Positions 9,110 to 21,503 of a stretch of DNA of 64,000 nucleotides are shown here, piece by piece. The position numbers and the translations under genes are program-made. Source of the stretch: Stemphylium vesicarium (taxonomy: Eukaryota > Ascomycota > Dothideomycetes > Pleosporales > Pleosporaceae). The notes beneath the pieces were generated by a model. It worked only from the letters and a program-made list of their open reading frames with translations, did no database searches and was not told the DNA's origin. Where the stretch lies: the NCBI GenBank assembly GCA_004380135.1, contig QXCR01000086.1:1-64000 (forward strand), given 5' to 3'. The number at the start of each line of letters is the position of its first letter. Position 1 is the stretch's first letter.

Positions 9110-10506
9110 TTAAACATCTTTCTGTGCCGATGCTGCCTCGTCCGACGGTTTCGTAAGACTGTTCATGTAGGACATGGAGCTGGTCTGGGTATCCGCGTCC
9201 CCGGCGCTTGCCTTTTGCACCACCTTGTCTACAGCAGAGGTGCCCGTATTCGTCGAGACGCCACCTTGCTCGTCTTCGTCTTCACTGCTAGATTGACTGC
9301 TAAGCTCTGGGCTGTCGAGATTCTGGAGATGCGGGCTCTTCATCATGGGGCCTGGACTTCGCGGATCATCGCCGACCACTGTACTACTGTTGCCAGTCTC
9401 CAACTCGTCGCTGCTGTCTGGAGCGTGTTCGACTTGTGCCAGAGGATGAACTGTCTCCACAACGGGCTTGGGTGCTGCCGCCGCCGCTCCGACTGTCGCT
9501 GCCTCGTCTTCGTTCGCAAAAAAGCTGTTACGGGGGCTGTCATAGTCAGGAAGTCTTTCGCTCTTCGCAAGCAGTTCTCTGTAGCCTTGTCGGTCTGGGT
9601 CTTTTGTGCGCTTGTCCTTCGCCTTGTCGCGCTTTGATGTGGGGCGCACGACAATGACTGGGACGGGCGAATGCTGCAGACAGTATTTGGAGACGCTACC
9701 AGGGAGCAGTCCTTGGAACCCTCCCAGACTCTTGCCTCTTGTTCCCACCACAAGAATGGCGGGCTCGTAAAGGTTGATCTGCACCATCATCAGCCTCAAC
9801 ACAATCTATACTCGTTGCAAAACTTACCATGTCGTCAATAACTTTGTTTACTTTGCCTATTGAAAACTCCAAGATCAGGTTGATGGCCTTGTTGTCGTGG
9901 TTTCGGCTTTGGATGTCCGCCATGGTATTCTCAGCCTCTACGCGATACCGTCCCGTCTCCACGCTGCGGTCTCCAGCTATTGCATCCTCTTTTTCGACGA
10001 CTCGGAGGCATACTATCTCATCGCCATCGTCGACCAACTCGTTGATGAGCCACTGCAGCGCGTATACTGAATACTCATTCTCGTCGAAGCCACAAAGAAA
10101 TGTTCGCGAGCGTTTAGTGTACTCGTAGTCCTTGTGCTTGGCGATGAGTGTAAAAGAGCTTTCCTCTATGAAGTCGGCGGGTTTGTCGAAAGTGTCGAAA
10201 GATACGCGATTCTGGAAGACACTGGGTTCGCTGGTCAGCTCAAGGCCCGGGTGGTTGCGCGGGCGGTACTCACGGTGGAGGCGGCGGTGACGACAATCGA
10301 CGTCGCTCGCGGGGTCGCGGAGTACCTCTGGGTAGTGAGGAATTCCTGTGTGCGAGAAACTGAATCGAGGAAGGTCTTCGTGCCTCGTCCACTGCGGGTT
10401 TCGCGCCGTTTGAAACCTGCAGCGGGCTTACTGAATAGGGACCTGGCGACTTTCGGGCAGCCGGGGACGCATGGCGGCCATCTCTGGTTTTGGGCGATGC
10501 GCTCAT
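9110..10506 (-). CDS. Universal stress protein (UspA) family, fungal long form
   Basis: Three exons, 10506-10274, 10230-9828 and 9778-9110, join to 434 aa. The introns are 43 nt (GTGAGT...CCAG) and 49 nt (GTAAGT...GCAG) and restore one frame. The N-terminal 75 residues are Ser/Pro/Arg-rich and disordered. The Usp domain follows at about 100-270: it begins RTFLCGFDENEYSVYALQWL, continues with ELVDDGDEIVCLRVVE, and ends with the nucleotide-binding loop VVGTRGKSLGG..GSVSKYCLQ and PVPVIVV. The C-terminal 150 residues are acidic and Ser-rich. Usp proteins bind ATP and act in stress tolerance. The sequence gives no specific partner. Confidence 0.87.
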
Positions 10507-11086
10507 AGTACTGTCGGAAAGATGTAAGGGCAGAGTACTTCAACAAGTCATAAAGCTATCGCAAAGTCCAAACGAAGTCCGCCCGACAGCAGGCAACCCA
10601 CTGGAATGCGGGCGTGCACTGGCGATCAGATCTGCTGTGCGTCGGGCAAGTTCCCTTGGCGCGGGGGAATAGCTGCTCGCGGGGTAAAATGACAGTTAAT
10701 AATGGCTTGGGGAATGGTGAAAGAAGCTTCTGCAAGTGTCGCGTGTGGAGGATGGGGAGTCTGCAGAGGATCTAGTCGCCGTTAAAGCAATGCCTGTTCC
10801 GGGTGACGACAGCGCTTGGCCTCTTGGTGATGTGTCGCGCCTTTGCCATGAAGTTCGGACCCTGGCGTACCGCGCAATCACCCGCTCAATGCGTCTGAAC
10901 ATGCGCGGTTCATGACATAAGACCGAATTAGGCATATTCAAGTGCATTTCTTTCAGCATGTCCAGTCAAATATGTGTACATAATGTTCATGAAGAGCACA
11001 TAATTTACGAGCATAAATATCATTATTGCCGTCAAGTCCATGTCTATAGTCTATCCTGGAAGGGCATAAGATGAGATGGAAAATCT
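10507..11086. other. Intergenic, no gene seen
   Basis: This is the promoter side of the stress-protein gene and the 3' side of zuotin. The part near 10920-11060 is AT-rich and probably the zuotin 3' UTR. Confidence 0.5.
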
Positions 11087-12524
11087 TCAAGCCAAAGCCC
11101 GGAGCTCGCCCTGTGTAAGCTTTGCAGCGCCAATGAGACGCTGGGCCTCCTCCTGGAAGATCTCCTTGATCTTAGCAGCATCCTTGACGTTGTTGAGCTT
11201 GCTGGTCAAAGCCGCCAGCTCCTCGTGGTCCTGCTTGGTGATGATCAGATCAACGTCAGCCAGAGCAGCGTCGACCTGAGACGCAGGCGCGTCACCAGCA
11301 CCATGGAAGTAGTTGGCATCCTTGGCAGCACCACGGACGACACGCTTGTTCTTCTTCGCGGCGTTCTTTGCGGCTTCCTTTGCCTTCTTGCTGTCGGCCT
11401 TTGCGGCCTTGTCAGCGGCCTCCTTCTCGGCCGCAGCCTTAGCCTCCTCAGCCTTCCTCTTCTCCGCCTCCTCGGCCTCACGCTTCAAGGCAGCCTCCTT
11501 TTCGAGACGCTTCTTGTTCTTTTGCGCGCTCTCGGCTTGACGGAACTTCTTAATGCGCTCGTCCAGGGCGAGAGCGTCATCGACCAAGTGCCTCAAGCGA
11601 GCAGTGTCCTCGGTCTTCTTCTTGCGGCGGGTGGCCTGGTTCTTACGTTCCACGTGACGTTTCTGGTCACGGTTCTCATTGTCGTCGGGAACGTCCTCGT
11701 CGAGGTATTCGAATGTCCTCCAGCTGTCAAAGTTGTACCAGAAGTTGTAGAAGTGCTCGACCTCCTCCTTGGTGCTCTTGTCGTTTCCAAGCTTGGGTAC
11801 GGGTTGCTGGTTGGAGAAGCGTCCTTCGGCCTCGAAGACTTTGCCCCAGAGCTTGTAGAAGTTGCCCTTTTGCGTCTCCTTCTTGGATGGTGGCTCGACC
11901 TCGGCGCCCTCGTCGACGGAGTCGAATTGCCTCCTCTTGACAGGGTCGGAGAGGACTTCGTGGGCCTTTTGGATACACTTGAAGAATTGATCATCTTCGG
12001 TTCCGCCCTTGGCCGCCTTCTTGTCGGGGTGATGCTTGAGCACCTTCCTGCGGTGTGCGCGCTTGATCTGGTCGTCGGTCGCGCGCCATCGGTAGCGGGT
12101 TATGCCGAGCACGGCGTAGTGGTCTTGGGACTGAGTGGGTTGTTAGGATATTACACCTTGAATGAGGAATATTATTCTCACCTTCCAGTCCTTGGCCTCA
12201 CGCTGCAGCATCAGCGGGTCCTCGGGCTCGTCAACGTCATCAGGATCCTCTTCCTCGACGCTCTTGACGTTTGCCTGGGCCTGGATGCGGTCATCCTCAG
12301 AGAAAGTGCGCTTGTGGCGCTTCTACAAATATTCATCAGTATTGAATGCGTCCGTCGTGTTTGATTCAACATACTCTGCGGGCATAGGCCAGAAAGTGTG
12401 GGCCAACAGGCTCGATGTTGCGGTCGTTGGCCTCGCTCAGCTGACCGATGGCCTTGAAGTCCTTCTCGCCAGCCCAGCCCTCAGGCAGGACCGGGAGCGG
12501 CAGCGAAATGTCCACGTTTGCCAT
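11087..12524 (-). CDS. zuo1: Zuotin, J-protein of the ribosome-associated complex
   Basis: Exons 12524-12375, 12322-12182 and 12130-11087 join to 444 aa. The introns are 52 nt (GTATGT...GTAG) and 51 nt (GTGAGA, CTAAC branch, TCAG), both in phase 0. The J domain starts with QDHYAVLGI near residue 99 and contains the HPD motif (LKHHPDKKAAKGG). The zuotin homology region follows with GNFYKLWGKVF and FYNFWYNFDSWRTFEYLDED. A long Lys/Glu/Ala-rich charged helix (about 240-340) matches the ribosome-spanning helix of Zuo1, and the C-terminal bundle is short. With Ssz1 it recruits Hsp70 Ssb to nascent chains. Start ATG 12524 gives MANVDISLPLP, the expected N-terminus. Upstream it faces the golgin gene across 267 bp, a likely shared promoter. 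Confidence 0.93.
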
Positions 12525-12791
12525 TGCGCAAGATTGTCGTGATGGTGGTGGGGGAAAACGCAGACTGCGGGAAGAAAAGTTCAGATTCCACCCCCCATGT
12601 GGCGCTAGTTTACCGAACGCTGATCCTAGCGCATCCATCGCATGGGATCTAAGACTAAGCCTCGACCCCAGAACGTGTCAGTAGTCTGCCATCTCCCATG
12701 GTTCGGTCGCAAGCATTCAATTAGAGAGGATATTTGGTCTCGTTTTTTTTATTACATGGAATTCTATCTTTCTTGATAACACACCCTAAAC

Positions 12792-15700
12792 ATGTTTCAG
12801 GTACCCACGCACACCCAGAACTACCGACTGTGTCGTAAAGCTGACTAGAGGCACAGCGCATTCGGGGTGCCATAGACGCGAGGATCGCCGAAGAACAGGC
12901 TCGCCAGAAAGCTACCCAGCCCACTACCCCCTCGCGATCTAGCTCCACGGCACGGCGATCCAGTTCCCGCAATCTATCGCCGTCGACACGGACAGCGCGA
13001 TCCAAAGATGGCGACAGCAGCAAGGCCGCGCCGTCCGGCAAAGGCCCCGACCCCTCAGAATTCGACCCGGAGTTTGTCATAGGAGAGGATGAGGACCAGC
13101 CCAGTCGAGCAGGAACACCGCGACCGAAAGAGAAGGCGTCACCTGCCGATGCCACAGCCGAGAATGGCGACGATAAGAAGGAGGAAGCGCAGGCTGCCGA
13201 TACCGAAGTAGAAGAGAAATCCGAGAAACCCGAGCAGCCACCGGAAATACCACCAGAGGCCAAACTACGGCTTCGCAGATTGGACAAGTTGGAGCCCAAA
13301 TACACCGGTAAGTAGTCCATCATCAGACTGGATGTGCCAAGCTAATCAACATCACAGAGTTGCTTCGGTCGTACCGCATCGCACACGCCAGGGTCGGCGC
13401 AATTGAGGCATTCGAGAGCTCCCTACGCGAATACACCCCTCTGACGTCCATCAGCGATACCGGCGCATTTGTCGAATACCTAGGCCAACTGAACGTCAAG
13501 AGTGACATGCTCATGGAAGAGCTCAAGCGCGTCTCGAAAGAGCGCGACGAGCTGAACAAGAAAGTGGAGGATGCTGAGAAGCGGGCAAAGGAGTCAGCCG
13601 AAGAGGTCGAGGCACTCAAGGCGCAACCGCAAGCCAACAGCGAGGCTCAACAAGACGATTCCACCACGCAGACAGATTCAGTCGCACCCTCCTCGCCATC
13701 GAAAGCGTCCAAGCAGACAGAGACTACCGAGGACACTGAAGACTTCTTCTCATACGACAGTGAATTGCCCCGTGTGCAATCACAGCTACAGGAGACGGAA
13801 GAAAAGGTTGGAAAGCTCGAACAGGAAAACAAGTCTCTCAAGGATGAACTGTCCACAGCCCAGGAATCTGCCCAATCATTCATGCAAAACCTCGAGACTA
13901 CGACAAACGACTTGAATACCTTCAAAGACACCCATCAACGCCTACAACGCGACGCAGAAGATCGTGAGAAGGAACTCAACGGCGCGATTGCGGAGCTCAA
14001 ATCCAAGGTTACCAGCGCAGAGGAAGAGCTGAACAAGCACAAGGAAACTCATGGTCAGAGCGAGAAAACCATTTCCGAACTCAAAGAGAAGCTCGAGTCT
14101 ACAGCCAAGGAACTTGAGGAATTGCATGCAGAAAAGGGAGAGCAGATCGTAGAAGACGACCAAGTGCAGTCTCTACAGCGTCGTGTTGAGGAACTACAGT
14201 CTGAGCTGTCCCAACTGCGTGACGACCATACTAAGAGCGAGAAGCGCAACGAGACTATGACAGGATTGCTCAACAAGGTCCGCGAACAATTAAAGTCAAC
14301 AGAGGCTAAACGGGATAGCGCTCTTGCGGAACTGGAGCAGACCAAAAAAGACCTGGAAAAGAAGGCAGCAGATCAGGCGAGTGCGCAACCACCGTCCATC
14401 AAAGCCGAGGCTGCGAAGCCGACCCCGCCGGCTCCTGCTCAAGCTCCTCTGAGTGCGGCAGCGAAGAAGAGACAACGCAACAAGAACAAGAAGAAGGGTG
14501 GAAAGGGGCCGGATGCATCTGGCACCCTGACTCCTGAAGCGACACCCAGCGAAGCAGGAGACACGGATGGTTTGCTCAGCCCTCGGGATGCAGAATTCTC
14601 GCCGTCTCAGCTGGAAGATGCGTTGAAGAACGTTGCACAGCTCAGATCTGACCTGGAAGACAAGGCCACCGAAATTGAGCGACTTCAAAGCGAAGTTTTT
14701 GAGAAAGCATCCTCGCTCGACTTGCTCAGGAAGAAGGCCAAAAATCAGGAGGACATGCAAGAGGAGATTGACACCCTGCGCCAGGACCTTCTCGACTACG
14801 GACTTGAGCACACCGAAGCCAAGGACAAAGTCAAGGAGCTTCAGGCAGAGAAGAAGGCTTTACAAGAGAACCTTGGCAAGCTCGAGGCTGAGATTGCGGA
14901 GCTCAAGACTGGCAAAGCAGCACACGATTCGTCACAGCAAGAGAGGGAAGCACTCACTGCTGAATTTACCGAGCTAAAGTCCAAGGCCGAATCGCTGCAG
15001 ACTGATCTCTCCGTAGCTGAGAAGCTGGCTGCGTCTCGCTTCAAGGATCTGACCGACATGCGCGACGTACTACAAAAGGCGCAGCCTGAACTAACATCTT
15101 TGCGCAAGGAGGTTGCTGAGCTGCGCACCACCAAAGACGAACTTTCAACCAAGACGAGTGAAGTCCGGAAACTGGAGGGCCGTGAAAAGGACCTTAGGTC
15201 GGAGATTACCGAATACCGCTCCCAACTTTCTAGCAAGGAGGGCGACATCAAGACACTCAACGACAAGATCAAGCAGGAAACTAGTCAGAGGCTGGCGCTA
15301 GAAGAGACTAACAAGAAGATTCAGCGCGACCTTCAAAACTCTGAGAGCGAGCGCAAGGATGTCATTGAAACACGTGACAAACTGACAAAGGACCTGAAAA
15401 AGGCTCAAGACGAGCTCAAGATATCGCGCAGCAAGGTGCATGAACTTGAGGAAGAGGTGGCCAAGATCACTCGCGAGGCGTCTAGCCTACGAGATGACAT
15501 TCAGTTGAAGTCTGCGCAGTACGCGAGCGCCCAGGATCTGATGAACAGCATGCAAGACCAAACGCAGGAAATCAGTACGCAGATGAAGGAGGTTCGGGCT
15601 AAGAGCGAGAGCCTTGAAGAGGAGCTTGCAGATGCGCATCGGCTACTGGGTGAGCGCGGACGCGAAGCTGAGACGATGAGGAGACTCTTGAATGACGCCC

Positions 15701-16455
15701 AAGGCCGAGCCGACACGCGGGTGCGAGAGATGCAGGAGCGGCTTGATATCGCCATCGAAGAGCGCGAGCGCGCCGAAGAGCAGGCCAGCACATTCAGCCG
15801 TCGTCGTGCGCGAGAGCTGGAGGAGTTGAAGCAGAAAGTGCGTGATGCAGAGCGTGCACAAGCGCGTGCTGTGGAAGACAAGGAGGATGTGGTAGCGTCT
15901 GAGAAGGAGCTCCGCAAGCAAATGGAGGATCTCGAGAAACGAGCAGCGCAGGCCAGCGAGGAAGCCTCAGAAGTCAGGCTCAATATGAGCCAACTCCGAG
16001 ACGCACTAGACGAAAGCGAGAAACAGGCGCACGAACTGGAGAAGGAAAAGGGCGACCTGCGACGTGCATTCGACGAAACTCAGAGCCGGTTGGAGAAGCT
16101 CCAAAAGTCAAGCAAGGTACGGAAGTTTTTGTCATCTGATACGTTGAATACTAACGTGGTGCAGACCATGTCAGATGAACTCCGAGCGGTGAAAGCACGA
16201 GGCCCTGAAGCCAACGCACAGTCATCCAGATCTTCGATCGAGTCTTCGCGCTCGCGCATCGCATCTCCAACACCCAAAGGCGGGGGTGCCGTTGCAGAAG
16301 CCATCGACTACGTGTACCTGAAGAACGTTTTGCTGCAGTTCCTGGAGCAGCGGGACAAGAAGTACCAGCAGCAGCTCATCCCGGTGCTGGGCATGTTGCT
16401 GCATTTTGACAAAAAGGACGAGCAGAAGTGGATGGCGGCCGTTTCGGCCAAGTAG
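12792..16455 (+). CDS. imh1: GRIP-domain golgin (Imh1-type), long coiled coil
   Basis: The exons are 12792-12800 (a 9-nt first coding exon, Met-Phe-Gln), 12857-13307 and 13358-16455. The 56-nt intron 1 has a GTACCC donor and a CTGAC branch; intron 2 is GTAAGT...ACAG. The join gives MFQRIRGAIDARIAEEQARQ, an amphipathic start typical of GRIP golgins. A Ser/Thr-rich linker follows, then about 850 residues of heptad coiled coil with a basic KKRQRNKNKKKGGK insert. The GRIP domain lies at the C-terminus (AIDYVYLKNVLLQFLE, then QLIPVLGMLL). GRIP golgins bind Arl1-GTP and tether vesicles at the trans-Golgi. The conceptual product is 1185 aa. A likely extra intron of 48 nt at 16117-16164 is in frame and stop-free; removing it leaves 1169 aa. 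Confidence 0.92.
16117..16164 (+). other. Probable 48-nt stop-free intron inside the golgin ORF
   Basis: The segment begins GTACGG, contains TACTAAC 9 nt before its end and finishes GTGCAG, the full set of splice signals used in this window. Its length is a multiple of three and it has no stop, so the frame stays open with or without splicing. Removing it joins QKSSK to TMSDEL and keeps coiled-coil character. Confidence 0.7.
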
Positions 16456-17555
16456 TGTGACGATGCGGCTCTCTGCAGTCTGACGTGCAGGCGGATGATT
16501 TGTGGATGACGTGCAGGTAGGGTGTCACGATGTAGGATATGGATGGGATATGGGGAGTTTTGCATAGCGATGGTTTCTGGGGTTTATTCAATGCTGGTGT
16601 AGGGCACACGTGTATTATATTAATGGCAGTGGAGTGGGGGTGGGGGTGGAGTCGCTCCTGCCTTGACGACGGACGCGGTAGGCGATGAGGCGCATGGTCC
16701 CTTGTTGACTGGTGAAAGGCGCGATAGCACTTTCCAATATATGTTGAAGCTCATTTAGTACGTGACTACCCTCGCTCGGGGTTTTCTTCCAGGGCTGTCA
16801 GTGTCGAGTGCTGGCGTGGTGTTGACACTCCCCACGTGTGCTGCTGCTGCGACGGACCGGCTCCGCTGTACGTGCTGCTGGTGTCGAGCACCCGGCATTC
16901 TTACCCAGCATATCCAGGCCAAAAGGTTCAAAGGCTAACTCAGCAGACGCATTGCCTTTCCGGATTTTGGGGCATGCTAGGGGGCCAGACTAACGTGGGT
17001 AGCAGGCGACCATTCTTCTAGGCTGGTAGTAGCTGAAAGAGCCGTGGACTGATGTCATAATTCGTCTCGCCTGCTTCTTTACCGCTTGCTCCGGACTGGA
17101 TGCGCGCAGCACAACAGGGCAGCCCTTCCGTCACCACCTCTTTGCATATCATCATCATCCGAGGCGACGGGCACTGGCAGAAATCAGAAATCAGAAATCG
17201 CGCATCGCACCCACGCCAAAGTGTCTCAGGCCATTGCACCCGTGCTATAACCCCCCACCAACGCACCAATCAGGGACGCCTGTGTCGATAGGCTGGCGAG
17301 GGGGAGCGCTAAGCCCATCTCCAGCAATTGAAGAAATCGCAGGCAGTGCGACAACAGCCACACCGCGCCGGCCTGTGCCAGAATCCACGCCTCGAGGCCA
17401 TCTTCTGCCTCCTGCCCATGAGCGCTGCCCAACGCGTCCGCAGCGCCTAACCTTGGCCGCAGCCCAGCAACCCCCCCAACACTCTTTCGCAGTCCCCGAC
17501 GCAGTCCCAGTCCCAAGTCCCGCCCACAGCCCAGCGCGTGGCGGGGAAAGCCAAC
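16456..17555. other. Intergenic, golgin 3' side and SRPK promoter/5' UTR
   Basis: No coding frame was recognised. The last 300 bases before 17556 are C-rich and have an open but low-complexity Pro/Gln frame, which I take as 5' UTR of the kinase gene. Confidence 0.5.
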
Positions 17556-19649
17556 ATGAATGGCACCGACATGAAGAAAGCGGCCATCAACAAGGCCAAG
17601 CAGGTCGCGCAGGCGGCGAACAGCAACGGCGGCAAGAAGCGACGGAAGGGCCAGGACCTGAAGCCCATTATCACGTCGGAGAACCAGGCGGGCCAGAATG
17701 CATCGCCGTCTGGCTCGACGGGGTCCTTCAACCACAAGTACGTTCCCTACCAACACCCCAACCCCATCACGTCACGCTCCCGCCGCCCCCCCCCACTGCA
17801 CCTTATTTTACTGCGCGCGCGCGCTCTGCATCCCAACTAACCAAGCCAACCCCGCAGTGTCCAGAGCACCACGTCGCCGCTCGCCCAGCACAAGATGTAC
17901 GGAAACCAATTAAGTCACTCGCCCGACTCGTCGTCGTCGTCGGTCGATGAGGCCGAGAACACGGCCGACGAGGAGGACTCGGAGGACTACTGCAAGGGCG
18001 GCTACCACCCCGTCCAGGTCGGCGAGGAGTACAAGGACGGCAAGTACACGATTGTGCGCAAGCTCGGCTGGGGGCATTTCTCCACCGTCTGGCTGTCGAG
18101 AGACAACACCAACGGCAAGCACGTCGCCCTCAAGGTCGTGCGCTCCGCCGCCCACTACACCGAGACGGCTCTCGACGAGATCAAGCTGCTCAAAAAGGTC
18201 GTCGATGCGAACGAGAAACACCCCGGCCGCGCACACGTCGTCAGCCTGCTCGACTCGTTCAACCACAAGGGCCCCAACGGCGTACACGTCTGCATGGTAT
18301 TCGAGGTGCTGGGCGAGAATCTCCTCGGCTTGATCAAGAGGTGGAACCATCGCGGCATCCCCATGCCCCTGGTCAAGCAAATCACAAAGCAGGTCCTACT
18401 AGGCCTTGACTACCTCCACCGCGAATGCGGCATCATCCACACCGACCTGAAGCCCGAGAACGTCCTCATCGAAATCGGCGATGTCGAGCAAATCGTAAAG
18501 ACCTATGTCAAGGACGAGCCCGCCAAGAAGGGCAGCGAAGATAGCGCCAGAAACGGCAGGCGGAGACGAAGGACGCTCATAACAGGAAGTCAGCCGCTCC
18601 CGAGCCCGCTTAACGCGAGCTTCAACCATGCAGAACTCTCCAGTTTCCCGGGAAATAGCCAAAGTCTAAACAAGGTCATGAGCGAGGGTACAGGTAAAGA
18701 ATCCCCCACGACTGTTCCGAGTCCTCCTTCTTCCTCAGACGGTGTCGTAATGAGTGGTGCTCTAGCAACTCCATCGTCCGCAACGAGCCTGTCCATGGCA
18801 GAACGCCTCGGCATCAAGTCTTCCAACGAAGATGACGCACAGAAACAGCGAGAAAAGACTGCGTGAGTTGATCGTCCTTGTTACTGAGACAATACTGACA
18901 GTCGCAGTGATCTCCTGACTAAGGAGGTGTCTGGCATCAGCCTCGACAAACCCAGCAGCTCGTCTGGGAAATCAGAGCTCGACCAGCAAGTCGAGAACGC
19001 GTTTGAAACAATATCAGTCAAGATTGCAGATCTTGGAAACGCCTGCTGGGTTGGACACCATTTTACCAACGACATTCAGACGAGGCAATACAGATCCCCA
19101 GAAGTTATTTTGGGCAGCAAATGGGGTGCCAGCACCGATGTCTGGAGTATGGCCGCCATGGTACGATGGACCCTCAGCATGTTTGTAGTAATTTGCTGAC
19201 CGCGACAGACATTCGAACTAATCACGGGCGACTACCTCTTCGACCCACAGTCCGGCACAAAGTACGGCAAGGACGACGACCACATTGCCCAAATCATTGA
19301 GCTTTTAGGTACATTCCCCAAGGGCCTCTGCATGTCGGGCAAGTGGTCGCAAGAGATTTTCAACCGCAAAGGCGAGCTTCGAAACATTCACCGGTTACGA
19401 CACTGGGCCTTGCCCGACGTCCTCCACGAGAAGTATCATTTCAGCTCGGAGGAAAGCAAGAAGATTGCAGACTTTTTGCTCCCCATGTTAGAGCTGCTGC
19501 CCGTTGATCGAGCGAATGCGGGCGGGATGGCTGGCCACGAGTTCCTGAAAGATACAAAAGGGATGGAGGGTGTGAATTTGAATATTCCCGTCGGTAGTAA
19601 GGGGGAGGGGATTGAGGGGTGGGCTACGGAAATCAAGAAGACGAGGTAG
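17556..19649 (+). CDS. SR-protein kinase (SRPK/Dsk1/Sky1 family)
   Basis: Exons 17556-17737, 17858-18862, 18908-19160 and 19209-19649 join to 626 aa. The introns are 120, 45 and 48 nt with GTACGT, GTGAGT and GTACGA donors. The kinase starts after YKDGKYTIVRKLGWGHFSTVW (glycine loop, about residue 110), then VALKVVRS (catalytic Lys). The catalytic loop is HTDLKPENVL, followed by an unstructured spacer of about 200 residues rich in Ser and Arg, as in all SRPKs. The second half has KIADLGNACW (DLG in place of DFG), QYRSPEVILG and the C-lobe. SRPKs phosphorylate RS-domain splicing factors in cytoplasm and nucleus. ATG 17556 is the first in frame; an upstream GTG is not needed. Confidence 0.93.
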
Positions 19650-21503
19650 AAAGAAACCTGATGTCTGTCCTTTTTTGTTCTTTTTTGAGAGAAGGAGAGA
19701 GGCCCTGAAGAAGGTGGGTTTAGGCTATGAAGCAATGATGAAGAATTTTACGTGCTTTTCTTTGTTCTTGAAGCGAGTTGCGATATAGAGTGTAGTTGTG
19801 GAAGGTTCGATGCTGAGTTTGTGGATGACTCGCATTTGCGACCCTCTCTCAGGTGCAAGATGGTTCGAGCTGTCGGGCTCTACAGTCATTCGTCTCCTTT
19901 CACCTATGTGCTATCGGCGGTGCCGAGCGGGCCTTCTTTTCGCGACAAGAAAAGATACGAGTTTTGGGATCAATGAGTCTGTGACGCTACGCTTTGAGAA
20001 ACACGAAAGCGTGTGATGAGTTGTTTGGGACTCGGTGGGAGGAAAGCTCGTTCATTCCTGTTTTCGATAGATACACAGTGTGCGCTATTTATTAGGGTTT
20101 TATGAATTCATGAACTACAATTGAAACTCGTGTTTATTTTAAGGTATACTTGGTGGAGGGACCGGGTGCATAGTAAATGCCGACCGACTAAGAAAGCACC
20201 GGGGTGTGGGCAGCTTATCAGTTGATTTTCGCGTCTAAACTTAGTTCGGAAGGGTCGGGCTTTCCTCAGCCACACTCCAGCGGCGTTCGTTCTGGTGCAC
20301 AACTACCCTACGCACTTGCGCACACGAGAGAAGGAGAAGGGGAAAGCCGCTTAGTCAATTCAAACTCTTGTGGATCAGTTCTATACATGGCATTCCAACG
20401 CCACTGCAAGTGCGCGATCAACGCAGTCTTGATTCAGCGCATACCCGCCTCCTCGTGTTTCTGCGCCTAATAACAATATGCGCTCGTAAAGATTGAGTCG
20501 CAGCGCTGGCATTTGCATTGTCTGGGTCAGTCAGCCACAAAGGCGCTGTCAGTCAGTCTGTTTTTGTTGTTGTTATGCGACAAAACCACCCGACCCGCCT
20601 AGTGTCGCGAGCGTCGTCGTCATTAACCCACGCGGCTCTACTCACGGACCCAGCGTCGTCTCCCCTCACTGCTCATATCCACGCATACGCATACACGGTC
20701 CCAAACCACACCTTTAAGCACACGAGCGGGCCATTGTCACGTCCCTCGTGTTCACAAAAGCACTGACGATCCGTCCACTTTCACCACTCGGCTATGGGGG
20801 ACGGGTACATGGACGAGAGAAGGAGCGAGCTTCATTGATTGAGCAATGACCCACTGTGGTGGGAGGGAGAGGGGCTGTGGTTCCGTCCGCGTCAGGGGGC
20901 ACTTTTATTGGGGATTTGCGCGACGACTGATATGATCCCGAGGTCGAACTAACCGTAACCATTGCCGCAGAAAGCGTGAGAGGAACGTGCTATATACACT
21001 GTGCGGCAATTGATCTTCGTCGTGGAATGGGATGGTTGTGCTGCTAACGGATAATGCTAATTCCAGCCCAGCCCCCCCTCCCGTCCGTCTCTACCCACCT
21101 CTATTTTGAACTCAGACTCGTTACTACGCTCGTCCGTTTTTACTTGCACGCTTTGCTCGCTCGCTCACTTGCTCGTACAACAAACTTCCCGACTTTACCG
21201 GTGTTAAATAAAAGACTTCATTTACGGTATCTCGCCGAACACGAATCCCATCTCTTGTATCTCTTGTTCCAAACTCTTGAAAAGGAGAGAGGATATATAC
21301 TATATATCTTTCTTATACAAGAAGAGCGACGCGTCAACATCTGGCAATCCCTGTCTATCATCATCGTTTGTCTTTCTCGCCGTTGTTGTTGCTTACTGTC
21401 TATTACTATCCTTGCTTTTTTGTTACTTTGTTGTTGATCATTATACCACGCGCTCGCTTTTCGGCCATTTACACACATACACATCCCCTACACAAACGTA
21501 ATA
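19650..21503. other. Long intergenic region, probable long 5' UTR of the CRH gene
   Basis: About 1.85 kb without a supportable gene. The last 450 bases before 21504 are strongly pyrimidine-rich (runs of CTCGCT and TTGTTGTT), which is usual for promoters or 5' UTRs of highly expressed fungal genes. Short ORFs here have no recognisable protein. Confidence 0.5.

Noticed and set aside
11225..12364. 379-codon plus-strand ORF opposite zuotin
   Set aside because: It is antisense to a confidently spliced J-protein gene and is Leu/Val-rich from reversed Lys/Glu codons; no domain.
12721..13323. 200-codon minus-strand Ser-rich ORF
   Set aside because: Antisense shadow of the golgin second exon.
17234..17950. 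238-codon Pro-rich ORF overlapping the SRPK start
   Set aside because: Different frame from the kinase, low complexity, and overlaps exon 1 and its intron.
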